Positions 8,423 to 20,054 are shown, numbered from the stretch's first letter. The stretch: DNA of 31,156 nt from Periconia sp. R9002 (GCA_023627715.1 JAMAHW010000168.1:1-31156); one strand, 5' to 3'. Program-made: numbers and translations. The notes: generated by a model not told the origin, from the sequence alone.

Positions 8423-10555
8423 CTACTTGCTAGCGATGAAGGTTGAGTCTTTCCACCCATAGACCCGCGTCAAACGCCGGGAGTAGACTAGCAGTTGCCG
8501 CCCCTCGATACGTGATTGGTGAGGTCGATGCAGCGTAAGATCCCTCTGCACAGCCACGTCCGCGGGAGGGACGAACGTGTAGATCGAACCAACTTTAGGG
8601 ACTACCGAAAAGCCTAGGTCAGTCATCGCGGCTACGAACGCATCCCACCCAATCGATCCGCGAGCCGCCGATGATCTCGACATCAGTGATGAGAAGACGG
8701 CAAAGGTGGACGTCTTCACCTCGAACTTGTCCTGTGGACTTGTGAGCTGCTCGTTCGAGTCGATCGATACAGTAGCTTGGGGTATGATTTCGTATACTGA
8801 TGAGTGCGCTGGCCGTGTTTTTTCCTTCTGTCTGCGTTGTTGGATCAGCGTCTTTGGGGCTTCTGAATCCGTAGGCCCTTGATACTCCGCCTTCTCCGTT
8901 TCAGCCTTAGCCTTCTGCTCTTCGGTAAGCCTGTAGATATTGGCCACACTATTGTCAACTAAGTCTTGGTACAGGAAGCCAATCTTTGAGCCCGTTTTCT
9001 CAAGAATGTACTGATCAAGCTTTGTGAGAGCACCTCTGGCCATGCCTGGCTCTAGCAAGTTGTCGATGGGGATGGCGAAGTCCCCGAGATCAACTCCAGT
9101 CTTGAGCTGTCTCAGTTCGTTTTCTAGCTCTGAGTATGTAGAGAAGAAGAAGCGTCCCTTTTTCTGATCGACGACAGGTAATTGTGCCACTAAAGACAAA
9201 GTCTGAATGAATGTGACAATGACAGCAAGCTCGCCGATCGAATCGAACTCCCGCTCTGACATCTTGTCTATCTCCGAGGGATGGGATCGATGAAGATCGT
9301 GCAGCTTTTGAAGCCATTGGGCAGCCATCGACCAGCTTGTCTCGTCTTGACAGAGTCGAAGCATGTAATGCAATTGCGGGTTCTCCAATGTCAGGGACTC
9401 GGGGTTGCGTTTCATGGAGATGCGCACAATACCATCTTTCCGTACGGTGGATGTTCGCCTGAACCACTTGTTGCCACCTGAGAATGCAGACACATTCCGC
9501 CTGAGAAATGCTTGAGCTCGTGAATATTCTAGGTGGCATGAACTGGAAAGTTCTTGCAGGACAATGGCTCGGATCTTTTTGTCACGTGATTCGTGTAGTA
9601 AGGCTAAAAGCCGCGATATGTAGTTCCAAACAGCAGCAGTCTTTATACTGCCATGAACAGCATCAAACACAGCCCCGCTGATGTAGTGGTCAGTGTGTAC
9701 AGGCAGGGAACGCCCCTTTTCGTCGGCTACAAGCTCTGGTCGTGTGAAAAACCAAAGGTTGACCTCGTGAGCAAGGACTCTAGGCTCCGTGGAGAGTAAA
9801 CTGATATAATCCTCCAGAGACGATTTCTGATCGACTGCGCTGTCAACCAAATCGGAGATCTCGACTTTCTTGGGTGATGAATGAAACGATAATCTGGCTA
9901 GTGCCGTAGTTGCAACATCGGCAGGCTTCTTCGAGCGCTCCGTTTGGACGCGAGTGGCAGATGCAGCATCGAGGATGTCTTCGATGGCAATGTTGAGATT
10001 CTGCAGTAGATATGTTTGTCGCATAAGGATCAGCTCGCCAACAGCCTGAGGAACCATGAGCTGAGCTTGAAGGGCTGGCATCATATTCGCAAGAACCTCG
10101 TCTTCTTTACCAGGGCTGATTTTGTACGATTGGCCGTAATTGTCCTCTTGGAAGAAAAGCGTATAGCAGTTTTTGTACTCCGAATCATCGGCCAGCCGAA
10201 GATTCTTTTTCTGCATCATGTCGACTATGTGCTCGTAATCTCCGGGACCTCCATTTACGCCTCTGCTATACTGGTCCTGTAGTGGAGTCGTTGCCCGGTG
10301 CTTGAGAATGTCGAGAAGCGATTCGGAGGATGGCGAAGTGATGTCACGTAGGTTCCATTCTGGAATGATTTTGTAGACATTGCCCAATTTTGTGTCAGTT
10401 GGATGCTCCAGGACAACGCGGTCGCAAGAAGCAACCCTGAGGATTTCTTCCCGCTGTTCCTGGCCGAGAGATCGCCACATCTGTTCGACCCGGGGACCAT
10501 GGAGTTCATACTTGCGCACAAGGTCGCGATACAGGTTCCTGACTGTCTCATCCAT
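8423..10555 (-). CDS. 710-aa 'ipa'-like fungal protein with HicA-like C-terminus
   Basis: Intact single-exon gene from an ATG at 10555 to a TAG at 8423. The body (about 1-560) is mostly helical and soluble, with no membrane segment or signal peptide. A charged stretch (KAKAETEKAEYQG, then QQRRQKEKTR) precedes the C-terminal domain at about 636-705. That domain reads GWDAFVAAMTDLGF, then GSIYTF (656-661), then HRPHQSRIEG (676-685) and RRLTRVYGW. By my recollection this is the conserved tail of fungal proteins often annotated 'ipa protein'. Its order (helix, strand, GS-x-Y-x-F, H-x-P-H) resembles the HicA/dsRBD-like fold, but with Ile where HicA enzymes carry their catalytic His. An RNA-binding or RNA-processing role is inference. 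The gene is certain and the function unknown. Confidence 0.85.
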   Translation of the reverse strand: MDETVRNLYRDLVRKYELHGPRVEQMWRSLGQEQREEILRVASCDRVVLEHPTDTKLGNVYKIIPEWNLRDITSPSSESLLDILKHRATTPLQDQYSRGVNGGPGDYEHIVDMMQKKNLRLADDSEYKNCYTLFFQEDNYGQSYKISPGKEDEVLANMMPALQAQLMVPQAVGELILMRQTYLLQNLNIAIEDILDAASATRVQTERSKKPADVATTALARLSFHSSPKKVEISDLVDSAVDQKSSLEDYISLLSTEPRVLAHEVNLWFFTRPELVADEKGRSLPVHTDHYISGAVFDAVHGSIKTAAVWNYISRLLALLHESRDKKIRAIVLQELSSSCHLEYSRAQAFLRRNVSAFSGGNKWFRRTSTVRKDGIVRISMKRNPESLTLENPQLHYMLRLCQDETSWSMAAQWLQKLHDLHRSHPSEIDKMSEREFDSIGELAVIVTFIQTLSLVAQLPVVDQKKGRFFFSTYSELENELRQLKTGVDLGDFAIPIDNLLEPGMARGALTKLDQYILEKTGSKIGFLYQDLVDNSVANIYRLTEEQKAKAETEKAEYQGPTDSEAPKTLIQQRRQKEKTRPAHSSVYEIIPQATVSIDSNEQLTSPQDKFEVKTSTFAVFSSLMSRSSAARGSIGWDAFVAAMTDLGFSVVPKVGSIYTFVPPADVAVQRDLTLHRPHQSRIEGRQLLVYSRRLTRVYGWKDSTFIASK

Positions 10556-10760
10556 TTCACATCTGAATAGGAATAGATCAGTGCAGGAAAGACGGGAGAG
10601 TAGTTGGACTACGTATGAAGTGGGGTGGGGACGGGTGCGTTGTTGCCTAGGCGGGACGCTATATCATCCTAGGACTAGCTTCAATTGACAACCCCGTGCA
10701 ACCAACCATTTACGTACGAACACGATCAAGCATGGCAAAAGCGTGCACATCAGCTTGTCC

Positions 10761-11456
10761 CTAAGCCGGAATGTAGCGACCCGGTTTTCCTACGCGACAA
10801 CCACATCGCCAGATTGGACTGTGGATCCTCTTCTCCGTAGAAGCCCTACTTTTTCTTGATACATACGATGGCGGGCTTTGGTATGCTTTGTGTAGCGTCC
10901 GGCTGATGGAGAGGAAGTACACAGGTTCGTGGATGTAAAAGGCAGATTCAGGAAAGGAGCTACGGATGGGGCACTGTGCCTCGTGTGATCCGTTGTCTGC
11001 ACATTGTTGAGCTTCTGCATGACTCTGCAGCAAAGCTTCGTGTTCGAGCTCGACTTCATCGCAGTGGGCACCGCAGTCAGCATCGCAGTCGATCGTGACC
11101 TCCTGGGTAAACTCGTTCCCCAGCCGTGGTGCAACAGTCGCCAGGATGGTCTTTGCATCGCGACAAATGCCGCCCAAAACCTTCCAGTGCTCGAAGCCCT
11201 AGAAACTCAGGAGCAGTAGGAATCCTAAGGGGAAGGAAATATGGTTGGTAGCTTCTTTAAAGCAGCACCCATAGGTGAGATACCAAAATGGTATAGTGAA
11301 AGTACAGCAGTTTGCTTACACATCACCGTGAGATGCAGCCTGTGCGTGGCGGTACTTTAGGTTGCCACCATACACAGAATAATGGCCGATCTGTTCTTGC
11401 CCCGACCTTTCCCTAGAGGCGATATGTCCTTGATCATTATGAAGTTGAGGCGGCAT
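10761..11456 (-). CDS. Doubtful two-exon hypothetical gene
   Basis: A minus-strand model starts at an ATG at 11456 (MPPQLHNDQGHIASRERSGQ) and reads to 11322. It then needs a 123 nt intron (11199-11321, GTGTAA...CTAG) to join GFEHWKVLGGICRDAKTILA and run to a stop at 10761. The join is in frame, giving 190 aa. The second exon has an acidic Cys-rich stretch (DCDADCGAHCDEVELEHEA). The intron is longer than the others in this window and its donor is weak, so the model may be wrong in detail. The amino-acid composition looks coding up to about residue 110 and less so afterwards. No family is recognised. Confidence 0.3.
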
Positions 11457-11478
11457 CGCACGATGTGAAATATGGTCA

Positions 11479-11934
11479 TTATAGTGTTATGCCAAGAATA
11501 TTAATGCGGAATTGATCAAAGAAGCCAACCCTATCATCACAAACAGCTGCGTGTGCCTGATCGACTAAGCGGTCAACGCTCTCAGCAAGGACGCACAGAT
11601 CGGGCTCTGAGGCGGGGGCAGGCATATGACCAAGACGAGCAACGTTCAGCAGTGGAGCACTTTTGAACAACTGTTGCCATCACGTAGCATCTAGCCAAGA
11701 ATCGACCTCTGTCGCGACAGTCGCACCCTGGCAATCGGCCAACCCGGCCTCTAGCGCCCTCCGACTGCTGTCCAGCTCTGCATTGATCAACTCGTGCAAT
11801 AGGGCCTCTATGGAGAGAGCTGCCTTTGGTGCGTTCCCTTGAGGACCGGGAGATCGACTGCAGCATTCCCACTTGGGCAAGGAGTGACCTCGACCTACGA
11901 TGACTGCGCGCCAATTGCGAAAAAGTGCTGGCAA
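11479..11934 (-). pseudogene. Broken hypothetical ORF with one in-frame TGA
   Basis: On the minus strand 11934-11479 is one reading frame interrupted only by a TGA at 11680-11682. Upstream it reads ALSIEALLHELINAELDSSR and LADCQGATVATEVDSWLDAT. Downstream it resumes WQQLFKSAPLLNVARLGH and ends FFDQFRINILGITL. The hydrophobic-helix pattern carries across the stop, which suggests a nonsense mutation in a former exon. It may belong with the doubtful gene at 10761-11456 on the same strand. No family is recognised. Confidence 0.35.
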
Positions 11935-12537
11935 GATACATGCGTAGGGATGGGCCTACCATTTTCGTACAGATTTTTTAAATGCACGGCCGTCTTTGGG
12001 AATCGCTGCAAGGTGATCCAGGAAATGCCCTGACATTAATCCAGGTATCAGAGACGCTATTGGTGCTGGGTACGGTATCAGGCACCGTTTTGGTGGCTAG
12101 CGGTACCGCTATGCAACATGTCTTACATGCGAGGAATGGGTGCGAGAGATGGTATACATAGACAACTAGGTCTTCTAAACAGGCGGCCTTTTGGAGAGAG
12201 GATAAAGGCATAGCAGTCAATTGTAAATGAGGGAAGATTGAGAAAAGAAAATATCAAATAGACGCTAAATAACAAGTATAAAGGAGTGTATCTTATTGAA
12301 TTGCAAGAGGAAAAAAGGGAGCGGTTGTCATTCAATTGTAAGATGGTATGTTTCTATGGTACAATAGCAGAATCGACTTGAGGCATAATGGGGAAATGCC
12401 ATAAGGGGTGCACAAAAAGTAAGCACGAACCTAACGAATGCCAAAGGAGGGTGGTGTAGCGTGCACGGGGCGTGTGAAGTGGAATAACTGTCAGGGCCAT
12501 ACTTCTTACATCGTTGTCGTTGCATGCACTCTGGTGA
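11935..12537. other. Intergenic, downstream of dynamin 1
   Basis: AT-rich around 12220-12330. No gene, repeat or RNA is supported. It contains the 3' flank of the dynamin gene ending at 12538. Confidence 0.5.
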
Positions 12538-15034
12538 TTATCTTTTGGTTTTTCTTCTCTTCTGTAAAGTAGACGGGGTAGATGCCCATATGTCTTCTGG
12601 AGGTGGTTCTTGATGAACGACGGTCGTTTCGGGCTGACACATGTTGGTCGCGGGCGGAGCCTCTCGGTTCTCCATCTCCTGTGCAGATTCTAACGAGGAT
12701 TTAATAGCAAAATCACCGAAACGGAATGGACCATACCTTCACTCGCTGTCTCCTCCTCAGGCATATCCGGACTCGGCTCTTCGATGTTAGGCTGTTCGCT
12801 CTCCAGGGAGCTCATATCTATTGCCAGTCAGCATGCGTTTGCGGGCTTCCCGGAGTCTACACACGCTCAATTTGTATTGAAGAATACTTTTGCATCTCCT
12901 TCAGTGCTATAAGCCCGTTTTGTAAGACCCCAAGCTTCTCATTGCACCGAATTCTTTCCGTTAAAAATTGCTCTTCTTCTGCTGCTATCGTAGCTACCGT
13001 GGCCTTGTGCATGTCCAGCACAGCTGATGAGACGAAGAGATCAGGAAGCGGCTTGATCAAACATGCTTCAACAGCCAGCACGCTGATATCGTCGATGAAC
13101 TTTTTGAGTGCGACCTATCCAATTCAGCCTTAGTTCTCGTTTCAAATAATATACCTGCACATGCGCACCTTGTAGAAAGACTCCATAAAATCAGCAGCTG
13201 TAGAGCTGGCATAGTCGTTCATATCTGCCTTATGTTCTGATGTAATCCTGTTGACCAGTGAATTGATGCTGAAGCGAGGAGTAATTGCCTCGTTGCCGTT
13301 GTGCTCGTCGCCAAAAAAATCCATCAGTGATCTTCTAAATTCATTTTTAAAACGTTCGTCTTTGGCATTTTGCACACTTTCGGTCAAATAGTGGTTGTAC
13401 GTGATTGGGTGCCCACTTTCATGAGGGCAGAGGATCTCTTGGATTTTGTTTCGCAGATTGCAGACCAGCTTTCCCAAGCCTGGATGGATGAGCTCCCTGG
13501 AGAGCTCTTCTGCCGTAGACTGCGTGGTGATGTGCAATAATGTGGCGTGCATTCCGGCGTATACAGCCTTGATTACCTTTTCTATGTACTCATTCACTAT
13601 GTTTGCCCATGGTTTTCGCTGTTCACGAAAAAGGATGTCAATAATAAGCGGATCAAATGTTCCAGGTAGCTCCCGCCCTCTATTATGTTGTAGATGGTTT
13701 CTGACCTTGGAGAGGTAATCCTTCCGACTGATTTGTCTTGTGTGCTTCACAGGGCCGTCATCCACGATTTCGTAGGTATGGCCGCGTTTCCGCATAGCCT
13801 CCGCAAAATCCGTCATCGTATTCTGGACAATGGCTCGAAGGCGCTTTTGATATCCATCGGCACTTCTGAAGTAGGGGTCCGAGTAGCAACCATCGACGGC
13901 GTCTTTGACAAGATTGCTGAAGGGTCGGCTGATTTGCACGAGATAGCGTTGCTGTTCGACATACGTGGCACGAGAAGGACCTAAAAGATGTAATCGGTTC
14001 TGACATTCCTGGATTCCGTCTTGAATCTGCGACAAGACGGCAGGAAGCTGCGCTGTAATTTGATCTTTGAGGATCCCACCTAGACGAGATTTCAGAGTGT
14101 GGACTCCTACGCTTGCGGGAGACAGAGACTGCCAGATCCCTGTCGAGAAAAATTGCCGTTCGGCGAGATGTCTTTCTTCCAGAGAGGAATTCCTCGCATG
14201 GTAGTCTCGGTTGCGGAGAACGTGCCACCCCAGTCGGAACTGCACTTCTTTGTTCTGCGCTAGTTGAATGTAGAAGCGTTCGCTGTCAGACCCTTTATCC
14301 AGAGTATCCGGTTTGGTGATGAGTCCGAGCGTTCGGATGCCGTTGGGGTCAATCTCGCGCGCAAATCTGGTGATGGACTGATTGTTGAAGTCGCTCTTCG
14401 CAGACACTACGGCAAGAATGATGCTCCGAGGGCGTTTCATATAAGAAAGCACGAGATATTTGACGGTATCGCTGTCTGCATCGGACTGCGATCGGCTCCC
14501 AGCTTGAAATAAGCCGGGAAGATCCACGAGGGTAAGGTGAGGTTGCTCAGGCCCTGAGATCTCCAGTCGCAGAATGTCGGAACTGAAGACTCTGATTGTG
14601 TCGTTAATCCCCATCGCTTGCTTGGCCGATTCAACAACATCATCCAGCCTTAAGTCCTTGTGATGGGCCGACACATTGAAACTAAGCAATCTTTCTTTCT
14701 CGCTTTCCGATCGTTCCTCGTCGGGTCCTGGCACGATTCGAATATTGATGGGTGCGGGAGGCCCGCGGCGCAGAATGAGCTCCGTAGCAAACCTAGTACA
14801 CAGATTCTCTTTGCTGGGGAATAATAGTCCTGAGATTGCCTCGAGTACAGAGCTCTTACCAGATGATTGTTCACCGCATACGATGATTTCCGGCAGGTCA
14901 ATGTAACGACTTATTCCCTGTGAGCGCAGGTTGTCAACAACATCCAAGAGATTCCGGGTATCTCCGCATTGCAGGTTGTTATAGATCTCTAATGTTGGCA
15001 AATCCGTCATATCGGCAGATTGATCCTTCATCAT
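12538..15034 (-). CDS. Dynamin-like GTPase 1 (Mx/DRP class), with C-terminal tail
   Basis: Large dynamin-family GTPase, spliced by eye. Exons are 15034-13169, 13114-12865, 12817-12737 and 12689-12538, with introns of 54, 47 and 47 nt. All phases close, giving 782 aa. Visible motifs are the P-loop GEQSSGKS (54-61), the switch I threonine in LCTRFATE (T80), DLPG (171-174) and TKPD (240-243). A middle/stalk domain follows with RGRELPG and HPITYNHY. After the FYK splice comes a GTPase-effector-like helical region (VALKKFIDDIS, IAAEEEQFLTER). There is no PH domain. The last two exons add an acidic, Pro/Glu-rich tail ending in a basic cluster (LQKRRKTKR), a possible nuclear signal. The exon 2 donor is GTGTGT, the weakest part of the model. 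It is paralogous to the gene at 17302 and diverges from it. The likely role is membrane remodelling or Mx-like activity. Confidence 0.9.
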
Positions 15035-17301
15035 TTGAGAAAGGCGAGCGGTTTGGTATTTTATCGCGACTTTTTTCTAGATAACTTCCGGCTGGGTATG
15101 ACACAGATATCGTATGCTTAGAGATCGTCGTCGAAGCGCTGAGAATGTCCATTGGTCGCTTCATGGATTCTCCCATTGCGGCGCCCTTGATCTGCAACAT
15201 TCGCCGGCATATCTACATGCTATAGCGGACAATCCATGGAAATACCCTCGTACTATTTTCTTTACGTCACGATTAGCTGACCGCAAAACATATTTCTTTC
15301 GTGATGAGGACGTTAGGGTTTATTTTGGTGTTCTCAATGGCGTGCCAATTTCCGAGGTCCAGACGCTCCTCCTCTCCGTCCGGAGCTTCAGCAACATACC
15401 ATCTCAAGTGGGTGACAAGCGCGTCATGCTAACGCGTGCATTAGTGTTGGACCTAATAACTACCTGCAGAGGCAATACAGCCTCATAAAAGTATGTACTG
15501 CAGCTTTCAGTCTGCATGTTTCGGATTTATGTTGGGATGTTTTTCTCCGCGGCGTATTATTGGCCAGCGATACTTCAACAGTATGCTACTAGAGAGACAC
15601 CATGTGCACAACACTAAAACAGTAGCTACGCGCACAAAGTCCGAGACAATGCTGGTGCATGGAAATACACTATCTTCCTGATAAGAGTGCTGCCCATGAT
15701 CACCCTGTCTTCCAAGTTTGGCTCGACAGTGTTGTAATGGAACGATCACAGGGGAGAGGGAGTGGTAAGAAAAAAAACGGATCTACCAGTAAGGGTGGGG
15801 AGCCATAGTCGAGCAAACCATTTCTGAAACCCTGGAGCGCAATCATACATCATACGTAAAACTGCATTGTTCATTGCGGGATAATGAATTTTGCATCTAA
15901 GCGCCGATGTATATGTAATGCTAACGATGTAACCAACCTAAGGTTCGCATAGTTGCCAGTGGTCGGTCACATAGCAACCATATCCGCCCCGAAGTCAAGT
16001 GTGAATGTCTTATCAACGAATAATGAGATTAATAGCGCAAGACCGACGACGTCCGCTTTTGTCTGCATTGCATGATGCGCGCATTTCCACATTACGAGAA
16101 AGACATAAAATCAAAGCGAGCGCGGTTACTGGACATGAGATAGCAGTACTTATGCGATATCGTACCATGGGAACAAAATACTAGCTGGTCAATAACGCAA
16201 CATGTAGTTTTGTAAGCCAAGAGCCCGAAGTGCCCAGGTCTCCCGTCCGCCTAGCTTATCTCCCGTCTCCGCAGTATCTTCCACCACTTACACAAGGCGC
16301 TACCTTGTAAATTGTACAGAAACACTGTGCCCGGTGAGAGTCGTACATGCGGAGAACGATGATTCGATCGTACCAGCAGTACAAGTGCGGGGCACCCGAA
16401 CAATATAGAACGAGTGATTGGCTGTCGTAGCTACTTTATTGTAGGAGAATAGTACCGTCATTCGTCCTTTATGAACAATTATGTTACGTTGTACGGCGAT
16501 AGCGTTTGCCTAGCGGACAATGCGGATCTCTTCACCCCTCGCCGGCATGTATATATTCAGATAAATTCCCGCGAAGCGGAGTCTGACAAAATTGTCACGT
16601 CTGCGTAGATAATCAAGCGCTCTTCCACGCCCAAAGCCATGAGATAGCCTCCCTCCGTTGGGTTAGGGTTAGGGTTATTCGGATATTGATACACAACATT
16701 TAAACATGGCTGCAGCGCAGTGTTACTAGTGGCAGAAGTACGTTAGCGAAGATTATCGCGAAGCTATTCTGTAGAGCCCAGATCTACACAAATGGTACAT
16801 AGATGCCGTGTATTACCTTTTGTTGTGCTTAAAATGTGAATGTGAGTTCTGCGAACCGTCTGGGCTGCTTCATGATGCATTAGCTCAGGCATGTGTGCTG
16901 ACGGTGTCTTCAGGTGCGCTTTGGAAACTTGTAAAATGGCTGGACATGCAATTTAGATAGACTAGCGCGTGGTCGGATCGAGAATAATGATTGGTGAAGG
17001 AAGATATCATTATTAAAATGTCTCACTTATAGCATCGACAGACTTAGTGAGTCAAAGACTCAACAAAACATCATTGTTCTGCTATGTACTATGGCTAACC
17101 ATAGAACAGTATCGGTAAGAGAAAACTAAATCTGTGGGACGGTTCCAATATATAATATGGCTCCACTAAAAATATACTTATCTGCCTGCATGATATAACA
17201 AATCATTCGATACCACACAAGATTCCCAACTTGTACCTTGGCTTGAAAGTATATCTCGTCTTCACACTTAAACATAACTTTCCTGCGCAACGAAAAGCCT
17301 C
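15035..17301. other. 2.3 kb spacer between divergent dynamin genes
   Basis: This is the shared upstream region of the two dynamin genes. It holds a 124-codon ORF at 15114-15488 (+) that I do not recognise and a short telomere-type repeat at 16658-16677. Stretches near 17040-17170 are AT-rich. No transposase or RNA gene is seen. Its length would allow two independent promoters. Confidence 0.5.
16658..16677 (+). repeat. Short interstitial telomere-type repeat
   Basis: The sequence reads TTGGG, then TTAGGG twice, then TTA: about three units of the fungal telomere repeat TTAGGG, one imperfect. It lies between the divergent dynamin genes. Three units can arise by chance or by telomerase-mediated break repair. 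It is not a chromosome end, because genes continue on both sides. Confidence 0.8.
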
Positions 17302-19630
17302 ATGGGCGACTTCATAATGTCAGACATACCCAAGAGCGACAACCCGCCGCCGATGGCGACAACATCCTCGCTAGAAGCCCTGCAAAGTGCCGAGCAGCGT
17401 GAGCTCATGGATCTTGTTGATCGACTTCGAAGAGCGGGGTTGAGCACGTTGCTGCAGTTGCCGCAGATTGTGGTTTGCGGTGATCAGTCATCGGGGAAGA
17501 GCTCAGTATTAGAGGCTATCACCGAAATTCCATTCCCTCGCAAGGAAAACCTTTGCACTCGATTCGCTACAGAGATCAGTCTTCGACGCGATATAGAGGA
17601 ATCCATTTCCTGCAAAATCAACCCGGATGAGACACGCGAAGAGGGTGAGATGGATCACTTGCGCAGCTTCTCCAGGACCATCCAAGATTTTGGTGAGCTG
17701 CCCTCGCTCATAGACGAAGCCACGAAAGCAATGGGGCTTGGCCCGTCCAAAGCATTTTCGAAAGATGTTCTATGCATCGAAATATGTGGACCGAACCGAC
17801 CACAGCTGTATGTGCCTACTTTTAGCCTATGATTGTATCTCGTTGCATCTCGCTAACTTAGCAGTACGTTGATTGATCTGCCTGGGCTCATTCATGCGTC
17901 CAACAAATCCCAGTCTGAGGAAGATGTTGAGCTGATCAAATCTCTTGTCAAAGACTATATCTCTAAATCGCGCACTATCATGCTTGCTGTTGTCTCCGCG
18001 AAGAACGACTATGCAAATCAGATCATCCTAAAAATGTGTCGTGAGTTCGATACGAAGGGTGCTCGAACGCTGGGCATCATCACTAAGCCGGACTTCCTCC
18101 GGCCTGACTCGGAAAACGAGTCATCATGGCTCGACTTGGCACGTAACAAAGACATTTTCTTCGAGCTGGGATGGCATTTGCTCAAGAACCGTGCGGATGA
18201 CCAACATAGCATCTCTTTTGCACAGAGAAACCTTGAGGAGCAGTGTTTCTTCAAATCAGGGAATTATGCGTCACTTCCCCGAAGCATGACAGGAGTAAAC
18301 TCCCTCCGCGACCGCCTCAGTCAGCTTCTGTTTGCACACCTGCAAAAAGCATTACCCGATCTAGGAGATGAGTTGAATGCTATGCTAGCAAAGACACTGG
18401 AGGAGCTGGATGTTTTGGGAAAGTGCAGGGACAGCCTTACCGATCAACGAATCTTTCTTGCGGAGCTTGCGACATCGGCATCCAGCATCATTCGGATGGG
18501 CTGTGATGGAGTCTATGAAGCTCCTTTCTTTGGCAGCATTGATATTGACGGTCTCATTGATTCAGAACAGAACTTTGTTAGATTGCGCGCTGTAGTGCAA
18601 CATCTGAACATAGGTTTTGCCGAGAAAATACGACGGAATGGCCATACATTCCAAATAGAGAAGGAATTTGGGTTGAATACTGCCAAGAAAAACGCCGACG
18701 ATGTGGAACCGTGGGTCAATGCCAGAAAGAGAGTGCAGGGTACGACCAAGGAGCCTATCAAGATGAGACGGCAGCAAGCAGTCAAATGGGTAAACCATAT
18801 ACAAGAGAGAATCCGTGGACGTGAACTTCCTGGAGTTTTTAACCCCATGATAATTGGCCATTTATTTAAAGAGCAATCAACCAATTGGGAGCCTCTTGCT
18901 CGCAAGCACATCGACGCTATTGCAAGCGCCTGTAAAAGGTTTGTGCTCGCGGTTCTTGACATTGTAGCGACACCGGACACCAAGGAAAAGCTTTCCACGC
19001 TTACCGTAATGCCTTTCCTAAAACTTATGCATTCTGAAGCTGTCGCAGAGTTAGAGCGCGTTCTAACAGACAAATCGCGGCACCCAATAACTTACAACCA
19101 TTACTTCACTGACAACATCCAAAAACTCCAGCAAGAGCGGCTCACAAAATGTCTTTTGGAGAATGCAGAAGATTCGATCGTTGAAGTCACGCAGAAGACA
19201 TTCCAAGGAGGACCGGGCTTTGTAGAAAAAGAATATATTGATCCGGCGGCGCTACAATCCGCGCTTCGGGAAACGATCCAACACGACATGGACAAGTTTG
19301 CTGCGGAGCAGGCTCTGGATGCGCATGATGCATTCTACAAGGTATATTCTCATTCGTATCTTACTTGACACAATACCTTCTAACATTCCGTAGGACGAAC
19401 AAAAGTATTTTGTCGATGTGGTCACTAAGCAGGCTATCGAGCGACAGCTTCTTGCGCCCCTCGCAGAGATTTTATCCCCGAAGTCAATGGCTGGGTATGC
19501 GGACGAGAAGGTCCAGAGCATTGCTTCTGAGCCGTTCGAGATCAGACAGCTGCGAGCTCATCTTGAAGGCAAGAAGAAGATGTTGGAGGAGGGTGCAGAT
19601 GCGTTCCAAGCTGCAGTCACTGGAAGGTAG
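17302..19630 (+). CDS. Dynamin-like GTPase 2 (Mx/DRP class)
   Basis: The three exons are 17302-17807, 17865-19341 and 19394-19630, with introns of 57 nt (branch GCTAAC) and 52 nt. Phases close to give 739 aa. Motifs are the P-loop GDQSSGKS (60-67), switch I T86 in LCTRFATE, DLPG (173-176, created by the first splice) and TKPD (242-245). A middle domain follows with RGRELPG and HPITYNHY, then the FYK splice and an effector-like helical end (KQAIERQLLAPLAEILSP). The start at 17302 has a second in-frame Met six codons on, and either could be used. It shares the FYK intron position with dynamin 1 but has an extra intron before DLPG and lacks the long basic tail. The gene is intact. Its role is membrane remodelling or defence by family analogy only. 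Confidence 0.92.
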
Positions 19631-20054
19631 CTGTGTATTTAACAATCACTGAAGATATATGAGAAAGTTATAATATTTGATGTTGTATCGTACTCGTCAA
19701 TTCAAACCATGCCCATCGCCACCCGACTCTTTGTTCAACTATATACAAACGTCATCAAGGAGCTCAAGCAATGCACAATCTAGTTTATCAAGCACGGGCC
19801 ATAGCAATAACAAAATAGGGAGCGTTGGTGGGCAGACAAAGAGGTCTGTATTGTCAGGATAACCCAATCCGGTTGAGCGCGTTGGACGAAAAAGGGAATG
19901 GTGAGGGTGAGCGTTGCGAAGGCACGGACCTGACCCATGAAGTAAATGAACAGCAGGAGAAACGAATCAAGCTTGGAAAAATACGACGCTCTGCACGACT
20001 CCAAATGCTCACACCAACGAGTATGGCAAGGAGCAAACTTCCGTGACTGGTAGT
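19631..20054. other. Convergent 3' spacer
   Basis: This lies between the 3' ends of dynamin 2 and the DUF7587-like gene. The short ORFs are not supported. It probably contains both 3' UTRs. Confidence 0.5.

Noticed and set aside
12857..13114. Dynamin 1 ending at the TAG at 12857-12859
   Set aside because: A 47 nt intron with a CTGAC branch removes this stop, and two further exons then close exactly in frame. I prefer the longer model but cannot exclude the short one.
15114..15488. 124-codon ORF in the dynamin spacer
   Set aside because: No recognised family, and it lies within the likely promoter region of dynamin 1. Kept only as a note.
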